A DNA stretch of 49,972 bases from Phallusia fumigata (Eukaryota > Chordata > Ascidiacea > Phlebobranchia > Ascidiidae), in NCBI GenBank assembly GCA_008931825.1, contig QXVZ01023695.1:1-49972 (forward strand), written 5' to 3'. The notes under the pieces are model-generated. The model was not told the DNA's origin. It made no database searches and saw only the letters and a program-made list of their open reading frames with translations. Of this stretch, positions 13,701 through 22,650 are shown one piece after another. Both the position numbers and the translations under genes were made by a program. How positions within the stretch are numbered: position 1 is the stretch's first letter; each line of letters opens with the position of its first letter.

Positions 13701-16700
13701 TACAACGGAAAATATTGCTGAACTTGTGTGGACAAGATAGTACCCTTACTCTGGCTGGTTCTCGAACAACGGATTCAGACAGATACATCAGATCATTGTT
13801 TTCTGGTAACAAATATAGAAGGCCATCAAAGCAAGGCAAGCGGCTCAAGGCATTGTGGATAACTAAACAATGGTAACTGCACGAATAAATTACAGACAGA
13901 TTTAAGCGTTGGGACTTGACTAAGTTTTCTATCCTCATCCGATCTGTACATTTTTACGGACAACCTGGAACCGGTGTGAGTTTAGGAGTTCAACAGCTCA
14001 ATAGCTGGTTACAGGACAAGAGGTCGCGTTGGCACGCGCCAGCCTCATAAGCACTCAGCAGCAGGTCACAGAACCTTTAATACTCAAGGCTCAGCAGTCC
14101 CACTAGCGCACACCCATGTATGTGGAGCTCCGGTATCTATATTTATTTCGCATTACCAAAGGGAGTTATTGGGCGCAGAGCCAAGCGCGTCCCAACGGAG
14201 TAATGTTTGCGTCGCGATCAATGGACGTTGATCCAGGCAATATTTATCGGCATGCGACGGCCAGTATATTGGATTTATATGCCGCGGTATCGGCGTATAA
14301 TCACGACAAAGCCATTAAACGCCAATAAATCGATTTTCTACCCGATTGTTTGCACTGACGCTATACGGTGATATGTCGTTGTGTCGTCGTAGGTTGTTCC
14401 ATACCAACGTGCGTACTGGCATTTGCTTCCGATGGTGCGCTCCTTTCGGTTTGCCCGCCACCATTGCGCTGGGACAGGAAAGTGTTATATACATAAGGGC
14501 TCCCGCAAGAAACATAAACATAATTTTCTTGCTCTTTGGAACTTATTGCGACTTTTTCTGGATTTTTAAGTAAATTCCAAGTAATTTAACCGATTTTAAC
14601 ATGATAGCGAAGTACTACGATGATTCGTTATTACCTGCATTGGTATTGAATATGACGCTCCGCATTGGTTGACTGTTGCAGCAAAAACGCTGTATTACTT
14701 TTCACACTAAACCCATAGCCACAAAGCAAGGATTTTGTGCGTCGTTTGTTTCTCATGTAATCGTTTGTTTAAATCTGATCGTCATGCAGGCAAAACGCGC
14801 CTGTGTGCCCCAATGTTGATACGTGTTGCGCTTGACCGCCCCCAGGTGTCAAATTTGATCCGACAGGAAAGTGAGTGCGCCAATAGCGGAACAATCTGGT
14901 GCATTGCGTGTGTGTTGACCCGCGACGATTCGCTTTCTGATTCGATTTGTCTTATTTCGGCGCCGAACCCCGGAACCGCAACATCTGTGTTGTTTTTTGT
15001 TGTCGTAAATTCGTTTTATTAGTGTTTCGTTTTCTTCCACCAAAAACGGTTCCTGACGCGGTTTCAGTTGCCCTTTGCGGATTCATACACACCTCACGTA
15101 CAAAACTGAAAGCACCTTTTTCGTGAATGTTCTTAAACCGACATCCCGATAAACCGGGGGTATGCAACCTTTGTTGTTGAAGGGTAAATCGGAATAGGCC
15201 GCGGGCAGCACCTTTATTCAACATGAGTTGACCTTGTTTTATTGCATGACAGAAAAACCAAAGGGCTTTAAATCGGTCAAGAGTACTGCACAGAAATCGT
15301 TTCGCGGGACGCACAAATTCCATTCGTGGGCCGCATTTGGCCCGCGGGGGACCGCAGGTTGCACACCTCTGCTTTAAACTATTGACCATCAACTGCTTGA
15401 TGAAAAACGGTAACAGCACAAAAACTAGATCTCCTTTTAAAAATGTTATTAGGATCCTTACACGTTTGGCCAATTTAAAAAAGTATGTCCTCATAGGGTA
15501 GATTATGTTAACGTGTACAAAGCAGTTTCCTGTTGTGATTGTTTTCCTCGCTTCGGCAAATCGGCGCTGTTCGCGTGGGGACTGTGGATGGTTGTCATGG
15601 GTCGTCTCGTTTCGTCGCTCCCCGTAACATTACACCAGTACATCGTTTTGCTTCAAAGCAGCCAGGGCATGGGCGGGGAGACGGTGGTCGGTTTCACTTT
15701 CGCCGTGTAAAGTCACTTAACCGAAATGCTGTCGCAACTTTCAAACGGGCCGCTCACGACAACCTCAGTGAACAGATTGACCAAACCTGACGGGATGCTA
15801 ACGATTTGTTCCCTGTGGGACTGATGTGGCTTCTGAAAAGAAGTTCGAATCTGTTGTGTGTACAGTACCAAAGTTAGAAGTGATCGAAATTTTTAACTTG
15901 TGTTTTTGCTAAGCGAAACGCATAACAAAATGGTCATATTTTTTTTACTCTGTATGTTTTTAATTTGTTTGTTTTCCTCTGTCTGACACCGGTATTTTTT
16001 CCTACCTTTTGTTCAAAAAAATAGTCCAAACTTCCTTAAAATTAGATACTTAGTAGATGGGTGTCAGAAGTTTTGCACTGTAACTTTTGACCCCGGTTGA
16101 CTCACCTGTTAACCCACTGGCCCCCAAAACGCATAGTATTACCAACAACGGTATTCAATTTTGCCATGAATATCGGCAAAGCTCTGTTAATACCAAGAAG
16201 GCATTCATGTATGTGTTTGTGTCAATAGCAAAGATCAGCAGCGCGTAAAGTCTATTGTAACTGAGCATTCAAATTACCGCGTTATTGACAGCGAAAAGAT
16301 CACTGTAGCAATTGACCTTCGTTAAAAATTCATTACACCTCTGTAAAGCAGCATTAATGCGTGGTCTGGAGAACTGGCTTCGGTATTATTAAATAATTAA
16401 AGCCGGCAATTTTGGAACGCGATGCAACTACATTAATATATTTACACGAACATGAGATACCTTTTACCACAAGGGGAAATAAAGGTTACGAATTTATAGC
16501 AGTAAAGCATAAGCATGCTGTAAACGCAGCAAACCTGTTTTTTGATCTTTATGCAGTGAAATACAGTGTTATTGCTAATAGTATGAATCTTAAGTGTCAA
16601 AGTGAGCAACAGTCCATTGTTGCAAAGAGTGGGAAAAGAGAGAACCTGTGCGATTCAGTCTTACAACCACAACTTTTTGGGCTGATGCTTTACGTATTCG

Positions 16701-19700
16701 ATTATACTGACTTTATAGTCATAGCACTTTCCCTGTATATGCGTATGCACTACGTTTTTTAGTTTTATTTCTTGCTATATAGCCACTAGTAACCAAAATT
16801 GGGTATTTTCTCTTACAGGTTCAGATTTTTACATCTGAAACACGCGACTGGATTGTTCGCGACAGATCAACACTTCAAGGAGTCCCTCTGGCGCCTCATG
16901 TGGGACGCGACCATCACATTGTGGCAACATTACGTCACGGAAACGAAATCGCCCTCACCGTGCCCTGCTCGATCCACGTCGTCGAAAACCCGCTCCAAAA
17001 TGAACAGGGAAAGCTTCTTTGGAGCCCGCAGGAGCGACCAGTTCACTGCTTGCCCACGGAGCCTGTCGTCACCATGGTGATATCTCTACAAGTTTCGCCG
17101 GATCAAATTTCCCCGACAAACCGAATAAGACTAATCCAAAATCTGTGCACCTCCGTGTCCCGGCCCGATGTAGCCAATCCGCGTACAGTAACCATAGAAA
17201 CTCTTCCAAAAGCCGGGACAGTGGCGTTTATGTCTGGCCGAGGCAACGCAGCGAGTTTACCGTCCAAGCGCCCAGGAGTCTACTTGTCGTGGCCGATTGC
17301 ATGCGGCGGTGACGCGTCGCAGCTCCCCAGTTTGGACGAGGTGGAAAAGAGCGCCGCCAGTGGCGAGCTGTCACGTGATTTGGGCTATGACGTCGTCGAG
17401 TGGCGAGTCGAGAATCGAAAACCGGCGGCGGTGAAAATTGTGCCCCTACAACATCTTGGGAATACGAGGTTAGTTGTGATGGTGAAAATAAGTCTTTGAA
17501 AGATGTCCCAAATTTCCGGAATTAAAAACACGAATAAAGTAATGTTTCGTTCAATCACAATCTATATTTTCGAAACATCAAAATTAAGTCAAACTATCGC
17601 CCCAAAGAAGCGATGGCTTTCACTGTTTCGTTTAGTTTTGTCGTTGGTGTGTATTGCATTTCCATGATATCTTGTGCCCAGCTAGTCGGTAAAGCTTTGG
17701 ACTCTTGATCCAACGGTCGTGGGTTCGAGCCCCACGTGAAGAGAGCTCTTCAAATTAACCTATATGTTGTGCGTTACGCGCAGGGAGAGCTTACGTCTAG
17801 GCGATCGTAAACAACAAACCGTTGACACCAAAAAACGTCGTCTAAGACTGAAACGACAGGTCGACTCTACACCAGGTATTTCAAGCGCCATCGTCCCATC
17901 AACACCCGGGTTTCATGATCTCGATACTCGCCAAACCGGACCGGGTTCGGCCCCGCGAGTTGTCGACGGGTTGGAAAATCTTCGAGTTCCGCGGGGCAAT
18001 TACTTTGAGTACCAGATCCCGGCCGCCGCCTTCTATGACAAGGAAGACGGAAACACGAGAGCATTGCAACTGAGTCTGGTTGACTTGGCTACGTTCAACC
18101 CATTCGTCAATCAACTTGGAACAGACTCCTGGATGCTGCTTGACACGGACACACAGACTTTGTACGGTGTTCCGCCCCGTAACTCTGAGGTAAGGTATAG
18201 AGAAAAAACTGTACCTACAAATCTGTGTGGGATATGAGTAAAACTTGTAAAATTGGTTCGTCTTATCTGAAATTTGGCTCTGCGCACATTTTGGCAAAAA
18301 CATATTGCTCCCTGTTCCAATACGAAAAAAGTAATACTTGATTTAGAAACGCTTGACTTGCTAAATTTAGAATAAACGATTTTCACCCAGCTGTGCCCTG
18401 GAATTGGTGCAAATATTTCGATCTCTTTTGCAAAGCCAAAAATGCTCTGAAACTCTGCACACCTTTATACTGTGAACCTTGTTTTACAGAAAGAGGACCC
18501 AAGTTTCAATGTGATGGCCGAGGACAGTTCCGAGCAATCCGGACTGACAACGTTCGTGGTGAACCTGGTGAATCGCTTGCGTCCGACTAACCACCGATTC
18601 ACCATGTACTTCTCGTCCTACACTGACGCCTTTATCGAATTAGCACTTCCATCTGTCTTTGCGCGGAGCCTAACTAAAGGCTTGGGAGCCGAATTTATCC
18701 ACGTGGCTCCACCGGGCCACTTCACCGTCGTGAAAGCGGAACCGAACGGAGCCGAAATGACGGTCACGTGGTTCCGTAACGACCTCGGCAACCGAAAGAA
18801 GTGCGAACGTGATGCCCTGGACCATATGTGGTTCTCGATGACGGGAAACCACCTGACCGACGAGGTCAACCAAAGGTCAAAGGCCACGGACGAGTTCAAA
18901 CTCCACATGGCGCCACATTTCGAGCTGAAATCGGTTAAAATCGCGCTTTTCGGCCCATGCGAGGCCCCACCCCCCACCGAGACGCCGGACATCGCGTCCA
19001 TGTCGCCCCCGATTATAACCCCGCCGCCCCCTAAAATCACCTCCGCCAAACCCACAACAGCGTCGACGACGAGTAAGGCTGTGGTAACAACGGCAACAGA
19101 AAAAACAAAGCTGCCTAGTCCTCCACCTATTACCCCAAAACCCCTTCCGAAAACCACAAGCACTATAACTAAACAAACCATTCCTCCAACAACACCAAAG
19201 CCCCAAACAACAAAAACGACAAAATCGACTATCCAAACAGTCCAGAGACCTGTTCTCATAGATCGCGATTTTGAACTGAAAATACCAGCATCGGTGGGAA
19301 AAGAAAGCCGCGCAAGAATTCCTGAAGCGAAATTTATTGTAGCGTCACCTGCTTCCATCCGATATGCTTTGCAAGCTTGGGGCGATGAGTTACCCCTGTG
19401 GGTGTCAATAGACCCCAAAGCATCTTCGCTTGTCGTGCTGCCGACGACCGTGGACATTTTGGCGCTGGATGAATATAATTCCACTCATCGGATATGGAAC
19501 GGGGGTCTGGTTGCGGTGAACAAGGAAGACGGGGCGTTTTCGGATCGCATGAAAGTGAAGGTTTATGTTGCTGTTCCGACGCAAGGCATGGGGATGGAGA
19601 AGAAAGCAAATCACGCGTTTGTCGCTAAAATTGAGAACTACGTGTTGGAGGTACCATTTTGAAATATCTTCTAACCTTTAACATGCTCGGGTATTTTTTT

Positions 19701-22650
19701 ACCCGCAAATATACTGCACATAGTTCGTAGCCTAGGGGGCCCCCACAATTTATAAGTTGTATATCAGGGTAGGTTACCCCTGGAGAAAAGTTACCTTTAA
19801 AAAGATTTGCCGAATTTAAAATTTTGGGCTGGCTACGATATTGCTCATACGAAAAATCGTTATGGCTATAAGCTCAGATATACAGATACAAGCTCATAAA
19901 AGTCTGCGCCTTTAGTGCACAAAAAATAAAATGGTTAAACTGATTAGTAACTCTAGCGTCATTTTGTTCTTTTAGAACTTTACATCAGTGGAAACTTCTC
20001 GATTTCTTGAAGTAATTCGGACAATTATGGGCGATTCGGATTCCAGCAACTTCTTTGTGCTTCCTCTCCAAGCGGGATCAGTGATCCTCACATGGTANCA
20101 ATTTTAAGAATATCTTCTAACCTGTAACATGCCCGGGTATTGTTTTTACCCGGATATAAACTGCACATAGCTCGTAGCCAAGGGGGCGAAAAGGGGTTCA
20201 CCCCCCCCTCCCCCCATTTGTAAGTTGTACATTAAGGTTGGTTACCCCTGGAGAAAACCTCTAAGTTACTCTCAAAAATATTTGGCGAATTTAAAATTTT
20301 GGGCTGGCTACGATATTGCTCGTACAAAAAATAAGCTCAGACATACAAATACAAGCTTATACTGCGCCTTTAGTTCTCAAAAAATAAAATGGCTAACTTT
20401 ATTAGCAACTCTAGCATCATTTTGTTCTTTTAGAACTTTACATCAGTGGAAACTTCTCGATTTCTGGAAGTAATTCGAACAATTATGGGCGATTCGGATT
20501 CCAGCAACTTCTTTGTGCTTCCTCTCCAAGCGGGATCAGTGATCCTCACATGGTACAACACATCCCTAGCATCCGAGATACATTGTCCCTTCGTTGAAAT
20601 CCAGTCACTTGGACTCAAACTCGGAGATTACAGACCTCAGTTGAACGAAAAGTAAGCTTTGTTGAGTGAAATATAGTTTGGTTCGCAGAATGGGTGTTGT
20701 GAGCAAAGGGGTTAAATTTTGGGTTAAAATAATGTTTTTCCAATATTTCGTGATACCTGTAGTGTACACTAGTGGTTAAAAAACTGGCATAACGACCCTG
20801 GCGTCATTTTAAGGATGATTCGCAGTCCATAAAAATATTGCCTTCACACGTATACATATCAGTAATGCTTTGTGTGCGCCACAACCACGATCTTGTTACT
20901 TGTGACATCACAAATCAGTATGTCACGGTCCCTCTAAAATTGCTGTTGAAATTTTACAAAACTTGTCAAAACTGACATGGGGAACTCAAAAGCCAGCTGG
21001 AAACTGTTAGTGAACCGGAACCACAATATATGAATTAAAATGTGTGGTGTTAGATTTCTATTCTATCCTAACTAACTCGTTTTAGTGTCCGGCACTGACC
21101 CCTTAAATATATCCGAGATGACTTATTTCTGTAAAGTTGTTTGGGTATGTAGGATTTCAGGTCCGAATAAACCTTTGGTTTGGGTAGTTTTTCTTCCCTG
21201 ACGCACACAACACTAGCTAAAATATTTACAAGCTAACAAAAATCAACACCAAGTTCCGGGCGGTTCAGGGACCCAAAGCTGTAAAAATTCAGCACTTTGA
21301 CGTTACCAACCGCTTCAGAATTCCTTGTCGCAATTTTGCTGTGGGCAATTTCAATAAACGACAATAGTCGCGACCCATTGTGTTCTCGACTCTCGCTGTT
21401 GACGCTGGCCGCAAGTTTGTAAATGTTCGAACGCAAATAACCCTCAGTGAAAGACTCCCCACAATCACTAGCACTTAGCAATATGAAACTCTATCCCCAT
21501 TTGGCAACATGTAGTCGCTAAAACCGATTGGAACAGCGGTCCTGAAGGCGCCAACTGAACTGTGATTTATTGTGGTTTGACATTGTGCCTGTAGCTTGAG
21601 AAAATACAAATCTCCATTTGATCAACACTGATGTAAAAACCTGCGTTTACGTTTTCGGAAACCACGTAGCATTTTAGAAAGCAACGTTTTGTCAAAACTA
21701 CCAAACATTTCAGAAGAGTATCTTGACTTGAATGTTTATTGTTCAGTCATTCCAAACCGGATATTGTGTGCCTGAACTCTGTTTCAATAATGCGGCATTA
21801 GCAGTTCATCTTCAAAGGATATTGTCACTTTGAAATGCCTTTGGCAAAGTCATAACCTTGTAGGTTTCCAGTAAAACACTTGACGCTCTCCGGGAATGCG
21901 GTCATAAAGCAAAGTGAACTGCGGTTTAGTGTGTAATAAATTCCTCTAACTCGGAAAAGATCAGGGCATTGACTTATTAACGACCGTACATTGGCCTTTA
22001 GGTCTCAGCCTTGATTTTTGACACATGATTTTTTCTTTAGATTCAGCAACGCTGGGTTTTCCGTTTCATCAATCGAGCTCATGCCCAAGAACTCCTGTGT
22101 TGTGACAACGACGCCGACCACGCCGACTGCAACAGTCAAATCTCTTGCCCCGAAAGTTGTTCCAACAAGCACATCGACCAGCTCTGGCACACCAACAGGC
22201 GAAGACACAATACAAGTAGCGGGCGGCGACGGCTCAACGAGTATCATCATAATAGCCGTGGTGCTAGCCTGCATCGTTGTGCTGGTGGCCTTCGCTGTGT
22301 TCAAGTGCCGCACCAACAGCGCCGCCCAGCGGAAACGCGAGGACAAGAAGCGACTCCAAAGCGCCGCCGCAACAGCAGCGGTGGTATCGCCCAGCTCGCC
22401 GTATCGCCAAGGCAACGGCGACGTGTTCGGCGATTCGAGTCTTCACTTTAAGCCAGGGACACCGATCGTTTTCGACGGTGAAACCAACGGCGACGGCGCG
22501 GGGGCTCCGCTTCTCCAGCGCACAAGCACGTTTACGCAGGCACAGAACGGAAACAACAGGACGGACGGCGAGACGATCCCGCTGAATCACGTGACACAGA
22601 CTGCTGAAGAGCCAGTGCGGCCTCCACCGCCTGCTTACGCACACAAGTAG
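3405..22650 (+). CDS. DAG1: Dystroglycan, gene-level model (six coding exons, about 1125 aa)
   Basis: Dystroglycan is the laminin receptor that links extracellular matrix to dystrophin. Coding exons: 3405-3737, 16819-17468, 17784-18189, 18490-19650, 20434-20651, 22041-22650. All phases agree and sum to 1126 codons including the stop, against about 895 aa in human. Order: signal peptide (1-42), alpha-DG N-terminal domain (about 75-325), furin-like RLKR near 352, cadherin-like 1 (about 375-500), SEA-like 1 (to about 620), Thr/Pro mucin-like linker (about 621-720), cadherin-like 2 (about 725-850), SEA-like 2 with Gly884-Ser885, short Thr/Pro stalk, membrane segment (about 991-1010), 115-residue tail ending in a PPAY motif. 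The doubled cadherin-SEA unit and mid-ectodomain mucin segment differ from vertebrates. Domain names rest on alignment by eye to remembered family features. Confidence 0.88.
4721..4827 (+). repeat. Short direct repeat of 4615-4719 across an N
   Basis: About 105 bp before the N at 4720 recur immediately after it with a few substitutions and a one-base homopolymer difference. This is a contig-overlap signature. Confidence 0.75.
6660..7619 (+). repeat. First copy of ~0.96 kb direct duplication in intron 1
   Basis: The sequence from the CTCCACAACGG region to AATAGCTTCT at 7619 recurs after the N at 7620. The two copies differ by scattered SNPs and short indels only. They are interpreted as alleles in tandem. 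Confidence 0.8.
7621..8583 (+). repeat. Second copy of ~0.96 kb direct duplication in intron 1
   Basis: Partner of 6660-7619. The short open frames in it (7803-8012 and 8212-8427) are interrupted in the other copy, which argues that they are not conserved genes. Confidence 0.8.
10620..10860. repeat. Two diverged tandem units of about 120 bp
   Basis: Units of about 120 bp share, in order, a TGTACG or TACGTAA-type start, a (G)TGxGxxGGCxCAxACC block, TTTCCAAAGGAT or TTTTCAAAGGAT, TAGAT, and AAACCGC(A/T)TTAA. The similarity is imperfect, so the duplication is old or the sequence is under partial constraint. No N lies nearby, so it is not an assembly join. Confidence 0.5.
11216..11547. mobile_element. 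hAT-type MITE remnant with a poly-G tract
   Basis: The left end reads CAGTGGTTCTCTACATG. The right end reads GTGGGGAACTACTG, the imperfect inverse of CAGTAGTTCCCCAC. The segment before the right end (GGGGCACTGAGAAGG) resembles subterminal hAT sequence. Internally it has a T run followed by about 18 G. No transposase is present. Flanking 8-bp target duplications are not convincing. Confidence 0.5.
12894..13073 (+). CDS. Unassigned small ORF (59 aa), stop overlaps next ATG
   Basis: An open frame MPSNRIRQRR... of 59 residues, ending in VEAGGRYDVFAIGI. Its codons look less random than the surroundings, with many G/C third positions. Its TAA shares an A with the ATG of the next frame (TAATG at 13071-13075). 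No family is recognised. It lies inside dystroglycan intron 1, and an accidental open frame is quite possible. Confidence 0.2.
   Translation: MPSNRIRQRRTTKLGMSVVLLRRGVSADRHNVVFFQGPSADGLLFVEAGGRYDVFAIGI
13073..13336 (+). CDS. Unassigned small ORF (87 aa) with signal-peptide-like start
   Basis: The frame begins MLPTPRLLIVFSFVAFSLSA, a convincing hydrophobic leader with an Ala-rich end, followed by a basic, Cys-containing region (Cys near residues 39, 45 and 75). It starts within the stop of the preceding small ORF. No homologue is recognised. A secreted peptide, a decayed exon or chance are all possible. Confidence 0.2.
   Translation: MLPTPRLLIVFSFVAFSLSAKGGHKHTSGAVVLKHGSCSKTIQLCLKKPIPDTITYRDVIFRFNRNDDASNQSMFCETFFLRTPPMQ
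14116..14328 (+). CDS. Unassigned small ORF (70 aa)
   Basis: A 70-codon open frame with balanced amino-acid use (internal segment RPNGVMFASRSMDVDPGNIY) that reads more like protein than most frames nearby. No known motif, signal peptide or splice evidence. It is listed because it may mark an unrecognised exon or decayed gene in intron 1. Confidence 0.15.
   Translation: MYVELRYLYLFRITKGSYWAQSQARPNGVMFASRSMDVDPGNIYRHATASILDLYAAVSAYNHDKAIKRQ
15155..15371. mobile_element. 217-bp hAT-type MITE
   Basis: The left end is CGGGGGTATGCAACC. The right end is GGTTGCACACCTCTG, whose inverse CAGAGGTGTGCAACC matches the left end at 12 of 15 bases. Flanking octamers CGATAAAC (15147-15154) and CTTTAAAC (15372-15379) match at 6 of 8, as expected for an old hAT 8-bp target duplication. 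The element has no transposase. Confidence 0.6.
16819..17468 (+). CDS. DAG1: Dystroglycan exon 2 (alpha-DG N-terminal domain)
   Basis: It follows a TTCTCTTACAG acceptor and ends at ACGAG before GTTAGT (phase 2, 216 codons plus 2 nt). It encodes the globular N-terminal domain that in vertebrates recruits LARGE for matriglycan synthesis. Matches by eye include LQGVPL (vertebrate LEGLPL), VYLSWPIACG (ALLSWKLGC) and YDVVEWRVENRKP (YPVVGWHIANKKP). Cysteines are present at the expected distance, including the one after LSWPIA. The exon is large and uninterrupted. Confidence 0.85.
17670..17747 (+). tRNA. tRNA-Lys(CUU)-like sequence, probable pseudogene or SINE head
   Basis: A perfect 5-bp T-arm (17719-17735, GTGGG/CCCAC around TTCGAGC) follows a perfect anticodon stem TTGGA/TCCAA (17697-17713) whose loop CTCTTGA gives anticodon CUU. 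The B box GGTTCGAGCCC is ideal. The D-arm region (CTAGTCGGTAAAGC) is shortened and the acceptor strands do not pair well, so a functional tRNA is doubtful. It lies in dystroglycan intron 2, sense to the host gene. Confidence 0.4.
17784..18189 (+). CDS. DAG1: Dystroglycan exon 3 (furin-like site and first cadherin-like domain)
   Basis: The acceptor is GTTACGCGCAG; the first base completes the codon begun in exon 2. It ends in phase 0 before GTAAGG. It opens with a strongly basic stretch KKRRLRLKRQVDSTPG, equivalent in place and form to the vertebrate furin site after the N-terminal domain. A short Ser/Thr/Pro stretch follows, then a cadherin-like start: FEYQIPAAAFYDKEDGNTR matches the vertebrate F-Y-D-x-ED motif, and SWMLLDTDTQTLYGVP matches its W-x-x-x-x-x-x-x-x-L-Y-G-L/V-P strand. 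Confidence 0.88.
18490..19650 (+). CDS. DAG1: Dystroglycan exon 4 (cadherin 1 end, SEA 1, mucin-like linker, cadherin 2)
   Basis: 387 codons, phase 0 at both ends (acceptor TTGTTTTACAG, donor GTACCA after VLE). It completes the first cadherin-like domain and encodes a first SEA-like domain (AEMTVTWFRND ... HFELKSVKIALFGPC, compare vertebrate IVVEWTNN ... DFKATSITVTGSGSC). A roughly 100-residue linker dominated by Thr, Pro and Lys suits dense O-glycosylation. A second cadherin-like domain follows (ELPLWVSIDPKASSLVVLP). The frame runs 4 codons past the donor to a TGA at 19660-19662; using GTACCA at 19651 joins in phase to exon 5 and restores the family alignment. The large minus-strand open frame here is a shadow. 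Confidence 0.85.
19655..20097 (+). repeat. First copy of intron 4/exon 5 duplication
   Basis: It matches 20099 to about 20560 with SNPs and indels. It includes a truncated first copy of dystroglycan exon 5 (19976-20097) that breaks off at the N after CATGGTA. Only the second copy is complete, so the first is an assembly duplicate of the other allele. Confidence 0.8.
20434..20651 (+). CDS. DAG1: Dystroglycan exon 5 (second SEA-like domain, cleavage site)
   Basis: The acceptor is TTTGTTCTTTTAG; phase 0 in, phase 2 out before GTAAGC. It encodes RFLEVIRTIMGD then LPLQAGSVILTWYNTSL, matching the vertebrate alpha/beta boundary RGSIVVEWTNNTL. The Gly-Ser pair (residues 884-885) is where vertebrate dystroglycan is cleaved into alpha and beta chains. 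A Cys (HCPF) fits the disulfide of beta-dystroglycan. The second intact copy is used; 19976-20097 is a truncated duplicate. Confidence 0.85.
22041..22650 (+). CDS. DAG1: Dystroglycan exon 6 (stalk, membrane segment, cytoplasmic tail)
   Basis: The acceptor is TTTTTTCTTTAG, and the first A completes a Lys codon. It starts FSNAGFSVSSIEL ... NSC, equivalent to vertebrate FSNALEPDFKATSI ... GSC (end of SEA 2). A Thr/Pro stalk and one hydrophobic segment (SIIIIAVVLACIVVLVAFAV) follow, then a basic juxtamembrane cluster (RKREDKKR). The tail shares FKPGTPIVFDGE with vertebrate FIKKGVPIIFADE, plus TIPLNH (TTPLNQ). It ends RPPPPAYAHK, a PPxY ligand for the dystrophin WW domain, close to the C-terminus as in vertebrates. 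Stop TAG at 22648-22650. Confidence 0.9.

Larger units (their letters stand above)
3738..16818 (+). other. Dystroglycan intron 1 (about 13 kb), otherwise unassigned
   Basis: No recognisable gene. It holds the haplotype duplications at 2992-4827 (3' part) and 6660-8579, two or more hAT-like MITEs, a diverged tandem repeat near 10.62-10.86 kb, a poly-G tract near 11.27 kb, and small open frames on both strands. From about 8.7 to 15.7 kb it is less AT-rich and visibly richer in CpG than the RNF123 introns. That could be a CpG-rich regulatory intron, decayed coding sequence or a foreign insertion. I cannot decide. Confidence 0.6.

Noticed and set aside
14952..15494. 180-residue minus-strand open frame
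   Set aside because: It runs through the 15155-15371 MITE, and its Cys/Gly/Pro segment is the translated transposon terminus. No homology is recognised.
18618..19484. 288-residue open frame on the minus strand opposite dystroglycan exon 4
   Set aside because: It is a shadow of the Thr/Pro-rich coding strand. Its translation is a low-complexity Val/Gly run without a motif, while the + frame aligns with dystroglycan.
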